A program made the translations under genes and the position numbers. Shown piece by piece: positions 56,393-64,000 of a stretch of 64,000 nucleotides of DNA. Within the stretch, counting starts at the first letter, position 1. The number at the start of each line of letters is the position of its first letter. The notes beneath the pieces are model-generated. The model ran no database searches. It saw only the letters and a list, made by a program, of their open reading frames with translations, and was not told the origin of the DNA. Source of the DNA: Pseudomonas sp. ML2-2023-3. Its GTDB lineage: Bacteria; Pseudomonadota; Gammaproteobacteria; Pseudomonadales; Pseudomonadaceae. The stretch lies in the NCBI RefSeq assembly GCF_037055275.1, contig NZ_CP146343.1:3940501-4004500 (forward strand). The letters run 5' to 3'.

Positions 56393-56618
56393 ATGATGAT
56401 AAAACTTCACCACCTGAATGCTTCACGCTCGATTCGTATCCTCTGGCTACTGGAGGAAATAGGCCAGCCTTATGAGTTGATCAAATACCAGCGCGATGAA
56501 AAAACCCATTTAGCCCCCGCTTCACTCAAGGCCATGCACCCACTCGGCAAATCGCCGGTTATTGAGTTAGATGGCAAGGTTATTGCTGAGTCGGGTGCGA
56601 TGATGGAAATTCTGCTAA
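56393..56618 (+). pseudogene. Glutathione S-transferase, 5' part, split by IS elements
   Basis: The frame MIKLHHLNASRSIRILWLLEEIGQPYELIKY has the thioredoxin-like N-terminal domain of glutathione S-transferases, with SRS as the probable catalytic serine region and KSPVIELDGKVIAESGAMMEILL completing the glutathione site (ESGA). It is cut at 56618 by IS insertion. Joining 56618 to 58986, removing one target copy, restores an uninterrupted gene of about 206 codons. The current frame ends in the IS after three extra residues. Confidence 0.93.
56615..56618 (+). repeat. Left target-site duplication, CTAA
   Basis: CTAA at 56615-56618 recurs at 57809-57812 and 58982-58985, flanking both IS5-family elements. 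CTAA fits the YTAR target of the IS5 group. Confidence 0.85.
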
Positions 56619-57808
56619 GGAAATCCTGAAAAAGACTTCCTGATTTGGCAAAATCCCCGGACACCAATCGCCGAGCTTTTCAATGAAGCAGATGACCTTC
56701 GCCGATGCCGAGTACGCCGGTAAGCGCAAGCAGACCCGCAAGGAATTGTTCCTGATCGAGATGGATCGTGTCGTACCCTGGAAGGGTTTGATTGCCCTGA
56801 TCGAGCCTCATTACCCGAAGGGCGAAGGTGGTCGTCCTGCCTATCCTTTGATGGCGATGCTGCGGGTTCATCTCATGCAGAACTGGTTCGGTTACAGCGA
56901 TCCTGCGATGGAGGAAGCTCTGTACGAGACGACGATCTTGCGCCAGTTTTCCGGTCTGAGCCTGGAGCGGATCCCAGATGAAACTACCATCCTCAACTTC
57001 CGTCGCCTGCTGGAAAAGCACGAGTTGGCCGCTGGTATTCTCGGCGTGATCAATGGCTATCTGGGCGACCGTGGCTTGTCACTGCGACAAGGCACCATCG
57101 TCGATGCCACGCTGATTCATGCGCCCAGTTCGACCAAGAACAAGGACGGCAAACGCGACCCGGAAATGCACCAGACAAAGAAAGGTAACCAGTATTACTT
57201 CGGTGCCAAAGCTCACATTGGTGTCGACGATGAGTCAGGGCTGGTGCACAGCGTGGTGGTCACTGCGGCCAACGTCGCGGATATAACCCAAGTCGACAAA
57301 TTGCTACACGGTGCTGAGAACGTGGTCTGCGCCGATGCAGGCTATACCGGTGTCGAGAAGCGCGAAGAGCATGCGGGACGCCACGTCATCTGGCAGATTG
57401 CAGCCCGGCGCAGTACCTACAAAAAACACGGTAAACGCAGCGCGTTGTACAAAGCGATGCGCAAGATCGAGAAAGCCAAGGCCCAGTTTCGCGCCAAGGT
57501 TGAGCATCCATTTCGGGTGATCAAGCGCCAGTTTGGTTATACGAAAGTGCGCTTCCGAGGCTTGGTGAAGAACACTGCTCAGATGGTGACGCTGTTCGCC
57601 CTGTCAAACCTGTGGATGGCGCGTCGATATTTGCTCTCCAGCGTAGGAGAGGTGCGTCCGTAATGAGTGAAATAGCTGCTGCGAGGCGCGTGCAGCGGCA
57701 AAAATGGATGGAATAGGCGGCAGACTTGATCGATTTTGAACGGCTGCCGTTTTTTGAAAGCGCCTATGGCTCAGCAGTCGAAAAATAGCGGCCTACTTCA
57801 GACCATCC
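56619..57808 (+). mobile_element. IS5-family insertion sequence A (1190 bp)
   Basis: It begins GGAAATCCTGAAAAAG and ends, as the inverse, GGATGGTCTGAAGTAG, matching at about ten of sixteen positions. CTAA flanks both sides. It carries one transposase in the forward direction. Length and target agree with the IS5 group. Confidence 0.85.
56683..57663 (+). CDS. IS5-family transposase (element A)
   Basis: A 326-residue DDE transposase with catalytic Asp in GTIVDATLIHAPSS, Asp in VCADAGYTGVEKR and Glu in AKVEHPFRVIKRQFGY (the Y-(2)-R-(3)-E region of IS5/IS4-type enzymes). The frame is intact. It opens with MKQMTFADAEYAGKRKQTRKE and an N-terminal DUF772-type domain. It is closely related to the transposase of element B but clearly different, so the two are separate elements. 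Confidence 0.93.
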   Translation: MKQMTFADAEYAGKRKQTRKELFLIEMDRVVPWKGLIALIEPHYPKGEGGRPAYPLMAMLRVHLMQNWFGYSDPAMEEALYETTILRQFSGLSLERIPDETTILNFRRLLEKHELAAGILGVINGYLGDRGLSLRQGTIVDATLIHAPSSTKNKDGKRDPEMHQTKKGNQYYFGAKAHIGVDDESGLVHSVVVTAANVADITQVDKLLHGAENVVCADAGYTGVEKREEHAGRHVIWQIAARRSTYKKHGKRSALYKAMRKIEKAKAQFRAKVEHPFRVIKRQFGYTKVRFRGLVKNTAQMVTLFALSNLWMARRYLLSSVGEVRP

Positions 57809-57812
57809 CTAA

Positions 57813-58981
57813 GGAAGCTCCGATCAACTTGCCGCAACCGCGCAGTAAGTTGAAAATCCCGCTGAATTTGGCGCTATTGACCGCGAAATATCCCGTACGC
57901 GCCACCTTGGCGAGCTTGTCAGCCCATTTCTCCGTGTTACGTGCGTAATTAGCCCATACCCATCAGCTTTTTTCGAGCCATCCATAAATTGGACAAGGCA
58001 AACAGCGTGGTCAATTGAGCGGTGTTTTTCATCAGGCCGCGAAAGCGCACTTTCACATAACCGAACTGACGTTTGATCACCCGAAATGGGTGTTCGACCT
58101 TGGCCCGTGTCTGGGCCTTGAGGTACTCGATTTTGCGCTTGGCTTTGTACAGCACGCTGCGCTTGCTCAGCTTGGAATAGGTGCTGCGTCGCGCGGCGAT
58201 TTGCCAAACCACTTCACGGTTTTCATGCTCTTCGCGCTTCTCGACACCGGTGTAACCAGCATCAGCGTAGACCGCGTTTTCCTCGCCGTGCAGCAGTTCG
58301 GCAACCTGAGTGACATCGGCTACATTCGCCGCGGTGCCGTGAACGTGGTGAACCAGCCCCGACTCAACGTCGGCACCAATATGGGCCTTCATTCCGAAGA
58401 AATATTGATTGCCTTTCTTCGTCTGATGCATCTCTGGATCGCGTTTACCGTGCTCGTTTTTAGTCGAACTGGGCGCGTGGATAATCGTCGCATCGACGAT
58501 GGTGCCCTGGCGCAGCGAGAGGCCTTTCTCCTGCAAATAACCGTTGATGACCGCCAGGATCGCCGGCGCCAACTTATGATTCTCCAGCAGGTGTCGGAAG
58601 TTCATGATCGTGGTGTCTTCAGGGATCGGCGCGCTCAGGGTCAAGTGCGCAAACTGGCGCATGGGCGTGATTTCATACAGCGCTTCTTCCATGGCAGGAT
58701 CGCTCAGCGAGAACCAGTTTTGCAGCAAGTGAATGCGCAGCATGGTTTCCAGCGGATACGGTTTTCGGCCACCACCAGCCTTCGGATAATACGGCTCGAT
58801 CAACGCCAGTAAACCGCTCCAGGGCACGACCTGATCCATCTCGGCGAGGAACCGTTCGCGGCGTGTTTGCTTGCGCTTGCCCGCGTATTCGAAATCGGAA
58901 AAGCTCATCTGGCTCATGACGCACTCGGGGCAGGTGGTGAGGCTGTATTTCAGCATACTTGGAGACTTGTTCGGAGTTTCC
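57813..58981 (-). mobile_element. IS5-family insertion sequence B (1169 bp), reverse orientation
   Basis: Its ends, GGAAGCTCCGATCAAC (left) and GGAAACTCCGAACAAG (right, inverted), form clear inverted repeats. CTAA occurs on both sides (57809-57812 and 58982-58985). It lies next to element A with only one CTAA between them, so one IS probably inserted into the target copy made by the other. Confidence 0.88.
57949..58917 (-). CDS. IS5-family transposase (element B)
   Basis: A 322-residue transposase with the DDE residues in TIVDATIIHAPSS, YADAGYTGVEK and AKVEHPFRVIKRQFGY. The ATG at 58917 (MSQMSFSDFEYAGKRKQ) mirrors the start of the element A transposase; the frame extends to 58956 upstream. 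Intact, so the element may still be active. Confidence 0.92.
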   Translation of the reverse strand: MSQMSFSDFEYAGKRKQTRRERFLAEMDQVVPWSGLLALIEPYYPKAGGGRKPYPLETMLRIHLLQNWFSLSDPAMEEALYEITPMRQFAHLTLSAPIPEDTTIMNFRHLLENHKLAPAILAVINGYLQEKGLSLRQGTIVDATIIHAPSSTKNEHGKRDPEMHQTKKGNQYFFGMKAHIGADVESGLVHHVHGTAANVADVTQVAELLHGEENAVYADAGYTGVEKREEHENREVVWQIAARRSTYSKLSKRSVLYKAKRKIEYLKAQTRAKVEHPFRVIKRQFGYVKVRFRGLMKNTAQLTTLFALSNLWMARKKLMGMG

Positions 58982-58985
58982 CTAA

Positions 58986-59380
58986 AGCGATTTGCGCCTC
59001 ACTTAGCGCCTGATGAAGATTCAGCTGAGTACATCGATTACCTAACATGGATTCACTTTTCAGAAAGCTCAGCAATGCTGCCATTTTTGTTGAAGGTATT
59101 TAACGAATTTGAAATTAAATCTGGAACTGATCTCAAGTTTCTCGAAGATTACGCCGGAGCGGAATTTGATAAAGTTTTTTCATATTTAGACGACTATCTA
59201 AAGGGTAGGAGATTCTTAGTCGAAGATCGACTCACAGGAGCAGACTTCATGCTGGGGTTTGTCGTGAAAGGCGCACTCAATTGGCTAAAACCTGGGAGCA
59301 AATTACATATTGAGCGCTATGTTCGCAACCTTGAAAATCAGAATAGCTATATACGCGCACTGAGAATCGACGCAAACTGA
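58986..59380 (+). pseudogene. Glutathione S-transferase, 3' part
   Basis: The frame continues as KRFAPHLAPDEDSAEYIDYLTWIHFSESSAM and ends KGALNWLKPGSKLHIERYVRNLENQNSYIRALRIDAN, the helical C-terminal domain of a glutathione S-transferase, with the N-capping box region around RLTGADFMLG. Without its own start and promoter it is not expected to be made. The 5' part is at 56393-56618. Confidence 0.92.
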
Positions 59381-59455
59381 ATCGCTCCTAGTACGGTCCA
59401 CTTTTAGTACGCTTCTCACTATCGCCACCGACCTTTGTTGGTCGGAAGCGGAGCA

Positions 59456-59725
59456 TCAGAGCCGCGCCCTTGCTGCACTGATGCTGCTCTGATTTACCAT
59501 AAACCCCTTCACGCCCTGGGCTTCGGCAAAGCGTCCCACGGCGGTCAAACTGGCCCAGGTGCGCAGCGCTTCGCGCCGCGAGCGGATCGGCAGCCAGCGT
59601 GATCCGGCGCCGCCCAGGCGAATCCCCAAACCCCATTTTTCGCCGTGCCGGCTGACCAGCACCTCACGCACCGCGCCGCCCTCGAGCATGGCCCGTAGCG
59701 CGTCTTCGTGAATGCCTTCCCTCAT
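59456..59725 (-). CDS. Small mobile-element-associated protein, ParC-like
   Basis: An 89-residue basic protein (REVLVSRHGEKWGLGIRLGGAGSRWLPIRSRREALRTWASLTAVGRFAEAQGVKGFMV). It resembles short proteins on Pseudomonas plasmids and Tn3-type elements that are sometimes named ParC partition-associated proteins; this name is from memory and its function is unproven. It overlaps the upstream gene by four bases (ATGA), which suggests coupling. Confidence 0.6.
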   Translation of the reverse strand: MREGIHEDALRAMLEGGAVREVLVSRHGEKWGLGIRLGGAGSRWLPIRSRREALRTWASLTAVGRFAEAQGVKGFMVNQSSISAARARL

Positions 59726-60039
59726 GCCGGCCCCACACTGGATGGGCCGCCCAAAGTGGCGGCGTCAGAGAGGAACGTCTCTACCTCCGTGCTTAGCAAC
59801 GCTTTGGCGTGGATCAAGCCCATCATCCATATACCCAGACGCGTGACACTACCGCTGTGCTGCGCGGCAATTGCGTCCAGGTGATCGAATAAATCCTCGA
59901 TTAGAGTCGCGGTGGATAGGGTCATGACTTCAGTACGTAACGCCACAACAATGCGTCCGGCCAAGTCCGCGCAGCCTGGCGACACGTTACGGAGGCACTC
60001 CAAACGCAGACGGTAAGGATTAGTGATGGTTAATGGCAT
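59722..60039 (-). CDS. Hypothetical protein coupled to the ParC-like gene
   Basis: A 105-residue, largely helical protein (LTITNPYRLRLECLRNVSPGCADLAGRIVVALRTEVMTLSTATLIEDLFDHLDAIAAQHSG). The ATG at 60039 follows TAGGAAACG. It overlaps the next gene by ATGA. No family recognised; the pair recurs next to transposons or on plasmids in my recollection. Perhaps concerned with maintenance of the mobile unit. Confidence 0.55.
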   Translation of the reverse strand: MPLTITNPYRLRLECLRNVSPGCADLAGRIVVALRTEVMTLSTATLIEDLFDHLDAIAAQHSGSVTRLGIWMMGLIHAKALLSTEVETFLSDAATLGGPSSVGPA

Positions 60040-60135
60040 TACAGCGTTTCCTATCGGGGAAGGGACGACCTGTGGATTAACCACTCGCACTATGACTGAT
60101 GGACCAGTCTATAGGGTTGTGGCGTCCAGCCGACG

Positions 60136-60160
60136 CAAAAAAGCCCACCGCAGTGGGCCT
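60136..60160 (-). terminator. Intrinsic terminator, minus strand
   Basis: Read on the minus strand, gcccac-tgcg-gtgggc is followed directly by TTTTTT, a textbook rho-independent terminator. It lies downstream of the hypothetical gene at 60207-60449 and separates it from the next minus-strand pair. Confidence 0.85.
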
Positions 60161-60206
60161 GTTTGTGGGGGGCGATTGAACGAAAACGCCGTTATGATCA
60201 GTCCAC

Positions 60207-60449
60207 TCAGCCATACCCCGCGCGTGCATCGACGAGGTAATCCAGCGCGTCGGCCTTACGCTCAGCCGAGCAATAGGCATGCTTGACCAGCGTCTCACAG
60301 AAGCCAGCGTCAGCGTTGACCAAGGCGCGCAGCAGGCTTGAGCACAAGAGAACTTCATCGTCGTAATTGTCCTGCAGCTGCTGATACTGGGCTTTCAACT
60401 CGGCAATGCGCGCTTGAAGTTGCTCAGGGGTTTTCTCGGTCTGGGTCAT
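60207..60449 (-). CDS. Small hypothetical protein with N-terminal coiled coil
   Basis: An 80-residue protein starting MTQTEKTPEQLQARIAELKA, with a heptad-like helix (ARIAELKAQYQQLQDNYDDE) and a C-terminal part with cysteines in CSSLL, FCETL and YCSAER. The ATG at 60449 follows AAAAGACC. No family recognised. A good terminator follows it, which supports a real transcript. Confidence 0.5.
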   Translation of the reverse strand: MTQTEKTPEQLQARIAELKAQYQQLQDNYDDEVLLCSSLLRALVNADAGFCETLVKHAYCSAERKADALDYLVDARAGYG

Positions 60450-60763
60450 GTCGTGGGGTCTTTTCTGTTCGTCAACAGACCACGCTCGGTAATGAACAGT
60501 GTCTCCGGCGCCATGCTCCATGCCTCACTTTCTTGAAGGGGAGTTTTGAGCATAGACAAAGATGATGCATAGCGTTTCTGAATGCTTGCTTGTCAGAAAT
60601 CCCATGCACAAGGTGGGTCAGAGCTCATCAATTGGTGCTGTTCTCTTAAATTGATATGAGTCATGTCGCGTCAAAGTTAGACAAAACTAAGGTTTATTCG
60701 AACTGTTGCAGAGTGGCGTATGGTGAGTGTATAGGCACATAAACACCTTTCGACGAGAAAATC
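60450..60763. other. Intergenic stretch of 314 bases
   Basis: It contains the start region for the leftward coiled-coil gene and the rightward antitoxin gene. The right half is AT-rich, including aaagttagacaaaactaagg. It may hold a recombination (res-like) site of the Tn3-family unit, but I could not assign one. Confidence 0.35.
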
Positions 60764-61003
60764 ATGAAAACCACTCGCTGGAACGTCGCTGTCTCCACCG
60801 ACACTGACCAATCGCTTCGCATGTTTCTAGCCAGCCAAGGCGGTGGACATAAGGGCGATCTGTCGCGCTTCATCGAAGAAACGGTGCGGGCACACATCCT
60901 TGTACTGAGCGCCGAACAGGCCAAGGCCGCTAACGCCCCTCTGAATGAGGCAGAACTGACCGAAGCAGTTGATCAAGCGCTCCACTGGGCACGTAGGCGC
61001 TGA
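60764..61003 (+). CDS. Antitoxin of ribbon-helix-helix type
   Basis: A 79-residue protein with an N-terminal strand and helices of ribbon-helix-helix form (RWNVAVSTDTDQSLRMFLASQGGGHKGDLSRFIEETVRAHIL) and a C-terminal acidic helix suited to bind a toxin (LNEAELTEAVDQALHWARRR). The stop and the toxin start overlap by one base (TGATG). Such pairs occur as passengers in Tn3-family transposons. Confidence 0.8.
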   Translation: MKTTRWNVAVSTDTDQSLRMFLASQGGGHKGDLSRFIEETVRAHILVLSAEQAKAANAPLNEAELTEAVDQALHWARRR

Positions 61004-61278
61004 TGCGGGTCGTGTTGGATACCAACATCTTGTTCAGCGCGCTGATTTCACCGCATGGCGCGTCCGATGCGATCTACCAGGCTTGGCGGGCGGCACGTTT
61101 CGAGGTAGTGACCTCACGGGCACAGCTCGATGAAATTCGTCGCGCCAGTCGTTACCCCAAGCTTCAGGCTATCCTGCAGCTTGCCAACGTGGGTGCCATG
61201 ATCAATAACCTGCAACGGGCGATGGTACTGGAGCGGTCTGCACCGAGGTACTGTGATCGATGCCGGTTGACTTTCTGA
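61003..61278 (+). pseudogene. PIN-domain toxin, truncated at its 3' end
   Basis: The N-terminal PIN fold is intact: VLDTNILFSALISP with the first catalytic Asp and TSRAQLDEIRRASRYPKL with the next acidic residue. After LQRAMVLERSA (about 61240) the frame reads into the sequence before the transposase and stops after 13 unrelated residues. The C-terminal half, with the DPDD-type acidic residues, is missing, so the nuclease is probably dead. The complete family is about 135-140 residues. Confidence 0.82.
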
Positions 61279-64000
61279 CTCAAGAGCAACGCGACGGCTT
61301 TGGTCGCTATGTCGATCCTCCTAGCCGCGAAGAGCTGGAACGCTATTTTCACCTGAGCGATGACGACCACAAAGCCCTCCTGCCGCTGCGCGGCGAACAC
61401 AACCGCCTCGGCTACGCCACGCAACTGACCAGCGTCCGCTACCTGGGCACCTTCCCTGAAGACTTTTCAGCCGTTCCGGATGAGGTGCTGCAAGCGCTCA
61501 GTCGTCAGCTCGGCATCAATGATCCGACTTGCATCCTGGCCTATGCTGAAACCCGTCAGCGTCAACGTCAACGTCAACGTCAACGTCATGCCGGCGAGAT
61601 TCAGGAGCGTTATGGCTATCAAGTGTTTGCTGACTCCAGCGTCGGCTTTCGACTTGCTCGCTGGCTATATACGCTCTGCTGGACAGGGACAGATCGTCCT
61701 GGTGAGCTGTTCAATCGGGCGACGACCTGGTTGCTGACGCACAAGGTTTTACTGCCTGGCGTAACCGTACTGGAGCGGTTTATCGCGCAACTGCGCAGTC
61801 GGGTCGAAGAACGCCTCTGGCTCACCTTGAGCCGCAGCGTGACCGATGAACAGAGACAGCACCTGCAAGAATTACTGGTAGTAGTCGAAGGTAACCGCTA
61901 CTCCCGCCTGGATCAATTGCGCTTCGGCCCGGTGATGATCAGTGGGCCTGCACTGATCCGAGCGCTGCGGCGGCTCGATGACGTGCGTGGCATCGGCATC
62001 ACCTTGCCCGCAGCGGCGCATATCCCGCCCAGCCGAATCGCGGCCCTGGCACGCTTTGCCAACACGGCCAAGGTCACAGCGATCAACCGGCTGCCGGCAT
62101 CGCGGCGGATGGCAACGTTGGTGGCGTTTGCGCTTTGTCTGGAGGCGACTGCGCATGACGACGCCCTGGAAGTTCTGGAAGCTTTACTGCGCGACCTGTT
62201 CAGCAACGCAGAGAGGGCCGACAAGAAAGCTCGGTTGCGTAGCCTAAAAGACCTGGATCGCTCGGCAGCAACGCTCGCCGCCGCCTGCAAGGTGGTGTTG
62301 GATAGCTCAATTAGCGATGACAACGTCCGCGCCCGGCTGTTCAACGAACTGCCACGTATCACTCTGGAGAAAGCCCTCGAAGAGGTCACCGCGTTGATCC
62401 GTCCGGCCAACGATGTGTATTACCTCGCCCTGGAGGAGCGCTACCGCAGCGTGCGCCGTTTCCTCCCCGACCTATTGAAGCATATTCGCTTTGGCTTCAG
62501 TCCAGCTGGCAAGGGTGTGGCGGCTAGTCTGGACTGGTTGCAACTGAACCTACCTCGTAGAAAACCGGAAGACGATGCTCCACAGGAGATCGTGGCCAAG
62601 GCTTGGCAGCAGCACATCACCCGCGAAGATGGCTCCCTCGACATGGGTGCCTATGTATTCTGTACGCTTGATGCACTGCGCACTGCCCTACGTCGTCGCG
62701 ATGTCTTTGTTTCACCCAGTTGGCGCTATGTCGACCCGCGTATCGGTCTGCTCGATGGCGCTGAATGGCTGACGGCACGACCGATCATCTGCCGCTCGCT
62801 GGGCCTGACCATCGATGCCAAAACCACCTTGGACGCCTTGTCTGTCGAGCTGGATGCAACGTGGCAGGCAGTCGCTGCCCGCTTGCCCGAAAACCCTGCC
62901 ATCCAGTTGAGCGAGAGCGCTGATGGTAAAACTGAGCTGTCCCTCGGAGCGCTGGACAAGCTGGAGGAACCGAACTCGCTACTGCAACTGCGTGCGGCCG
63001 TGGCCGACTTGATGCCGCGTGTCGATCTACCAGAAATCCTGTTGGAAATCGCCGCCCGCACCGGCTTTGCTGAAGCCTTCACCCATGTGTCCGAACGCAA
63101 TGCGCGGGCCGATAACCTAGTGACAAGCCTGTGTGCCGTACTCCTGGGGGGAGCCTGCAACACCGGCCTGGAGCCACTGATACGCAATGATAACCAAGCG
63201 CTGCGCCGTGACCGACTGTCCTGGGTCAGCCAGAACTATCTCCGCGACGACACCCTGTCAGCAGCCAATGCCATTCTGGTGTCTGCGCAAAGCCAACTGG
63301 AGCTGGCTCAGGTCTGGGGCGGCGGCGAGGTGGCCTCCGCCGATGGCATGCGTTTCGTCGTACCGGTGCGCACCGTGCATGCCGGTCCCAACCCGAAGTA
63401 TTTCGGTACCGGACGGGGAGTCACCTGGTACAACTTGATTTCCGATCAGTTCTCCGGCCTGAACGCCATCACGGTGCCTGGCACCTTGCGCGACAGCCTG
63501 GTATTGCTAGCGGTCGTGCTGGAACAACAGACCGAATTGCAGCCAACACAAATCATGACCGATACCGGTGCCTACAGCGATGTGGTGTTCGGGTTGTTCC
63601 GCCTGCTCGGTTATCACTTCTGCCCGCGCCTAGCCGATGTCGGCGGTACCCGCTTCTGGCGCACGAGCCCAGACGCGGATTATGGCAAGCTCAACGGACT
63701 GGCACGCCAGTCGGTAAAAATCGACCTGATCGCCGAGCACTGGGATGACCTGCTGCGTCTCGCCGGGTCGCTCAAGCTCGGTCGGGTACCGGCGACCGGC
63801 ATCATGCGCACGTTGCAAATGGGGGATCGTCCGACCCGTCTGGCCCAGGCATTGGCAGAGTTCGGACGGATCGAGAAAACTCTGCACACGCTGACCTACA
63901 TTGATGACGAATCCAAGCGTCGTGCCACCCTGACCCAGCTGAATCGCGGCGAAGGCCGGCACAGCCTGGCCCGTGCCGTGTTCCATGGCAAACGCGGCGA
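61260..64000 (+). CDS. tnpA: Tn3-family transposase TnpA, partial (right edge)
   Basis: The frame from the ATG at 61260 is open for 913 codons to the window edge. The N-terminal region (MPVDFLTQEQRDGFGRYVDPPSREELERYFHLSD) is the DUF4158-type domain of Tn3 transposases, and the DDE domain begins near residue 690, with the first catalytic Asp in IMTDTGAYSDVVFG and LADVGGTRFWR following. The catalytic Glu region lies outside the window. It closely follows a truncated PIN toxin. A run of hexamer repeats codes for Arg-Gln at 99-110 or so. It closely resembles Tn4651/TnAs-type transposases, from memory. Confidence 0.93.
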   Translation, partial: MPVDFLTQEQRDGFGRYVDPPSREELERYFHLSDDDHKALLPLRGEHNRLGYATQLTSVRYLGTFPEDFSAVPDEVLQALSRQLGINDPTCILAYAETRQRQRQRQRQRHAGEIQERYGYQVFADSSVGFRLARWLYTLCWTGTDRPGELFNRATTWLLTHKVLLPGVTVLERFIAQLRSRVEERLWLTLSRSVTDEQRQHLQELLVVVEGNRYSRLDQLRFGPVMISGPALIRALRRLDDVRGIGITLPAAAHIPPSRIAALARFANTAKVTAINRLPASRRMATLVAFALCLEATAHDDALEVLEALLRDLFSNAERADKKARLRSLKDLDRSAATLAAACKVVLDSSISDDNVRARLFNELPRITLEKALEEVTALIRPANDVYYLALEERYRSVRRFLPDLLKHIRFGFSPAGKGVAASLDWLQLNLPRRKPEDDAPQEIVAKAWQQHITREDGSLDMGAYVFCTLDALRTALRRRDVFVSPSWRYVDPRIGLLDGAEWLTARPIICRSLGLTIDAKTTLDALSVELDATWQAVAARLPENPAIQLSESADGKTELSLGALDKLEEPNSLLQLRAAVADLMPRVDLPEILLEIAARTGFAEAFTHVSERNARADNLVTSLCAVLLGGACNTGLEPLIRNDNQALRRDRLSWVSQNYLRDDTLSAANAILVSAQSQLELAQVWGGGEVASADGMRFVVPVRTVHAGPNPKYFGTGRGVTWYNLISDQFSGLNAITVPGTLRDSLVLLAVVLEQQTELQPTQIMTDTGAYSDVVFGLFRLLGYHFCPRLADVGGTRFWRTSPDADYGKLNGLARQSVKIDLIAEHWDDLLRLAGSLKLGRVPATGIMRTLQMGDRPTRLAQALAEFGRIEKTLHTLTYIDDESKRRATLTQLNRGEGRHSLARAVFHGKRG
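61554..61589 (+). repeat. Six tandem hexamers (CGTCAA type) inside tnpA
   Basis: CGTCAG, four CGTCAA and CGTCAT run end to end, in frame with tnpA, and encode alternating Arg-Gln. Because the unit is six bases, gain or loss of copies would not shift the frame. Confidence 0.95.

Noticed and set aside
57736..57948. 70-codon frame between the two IS transposases
   Set aside because: It runs across the boundary of the two IS elements, including the central CTAA, so it is a chance frame.
60600..60763. Possible Tn3 resolution site in the AT-rich stretch before the antitoxin gene
   Set aside because: No clear paired inverted motifs or neighbouring resolvase gene could be identified, so no site is called.
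61480..61737. Small frame with a Val-Asn repeat
   Set aside because: It is the out-of-frame reading of the CGTCAA repeat inside tnpA, whose own frame is open through the whole region.

Overview
The window looks like a chromosome segment of a Pseudomonas, most likely the fluorescens/putida side of the genus. The evidence is GC-rich coding sequence, paired REP elements with the core gtgggagcgggcttgctcgcg (7974-8062 and 31396-31452), an OprD-type porin, a DUF2388 protein and gene orders familiar from that genus. This assignment rests on reading alone; no database was searched. No tRNA, rRNA or CRISPR array was seen.

Layout. 1-475: 5' part of a group II intron on the minus strand with the first codons of its reverse transcriptase. 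715-10643: a complete meta-cleavage (mhp) cluster for 3-(3-hydroxyphenyl)propionate (regulator mhpR, then mhpA, B, C, D, F, E, transporter mhpT and an OprD porin), followed by an amidase-signature enzyme (10736-12445). 12493-13029: 165-bp tandem repeats that carry copies of the tail of the neighbouring ridA gene. 13011-26329: a pectin/galacturonate island. A minus-strand run of nine genes (enolase-superfamily enzyme, two solute-binding proteins, two permeases, two ATPases, an exported GH28 pectinase, RidA) faces a KdgM-type porin plus uronate dehydrogenase, with a FadR-type regulator and repeated FadR-like operator sites. The expected flow is periplasmic trimming of pectin fragments, import by a Dpp/Opp-type ABC transporter, oxidation of galacturonate by Udh and lactone opening by the enolase-family enzyme.

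26500-34090: a gamma-glutamyl-polyamine type cluster (AraC regulator, PuuA-like ligase, PotF-like binding protein, PuuB-like oxidase) continuing into an exported amidohydrolase and a TorF-type outer-membrane protein; then a LysR regulator and a siderophore receptor with a Fur box. 37.7-41.1 kb: small conserved or unknown proteins. 41.1-44.6 kb: a stretch of decayed genes (3' end of a CDF cation transporter, a sirtuin with an in-frame amber codon, an IS1182-type transposase with a 7-bp slip, the 3' end of a YqhD-type alcohol dehydrogenase). 44.7-56.1 kb: electrophile and aldehyde metabolism (DJ-1/PfpI, Old Yellow Enzyme, a molybdenum hydroxylase with tri-heme cytochrome c plus its own XdhC, MoaA and MocA, an MDR reductase and a TetR regulator with three copies of one operator-like motif).

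56.4 kb to the end is mobile DNA: a glutathione S-transferase gene split by two IS5-family elements back to back with three CTAA copies, small accessory genes, a ribbon-helix-helix/PIN toxin-antitoxin pair with a truncated toxin, and the start of a large Tn3-family transposase that runs off the right edge.
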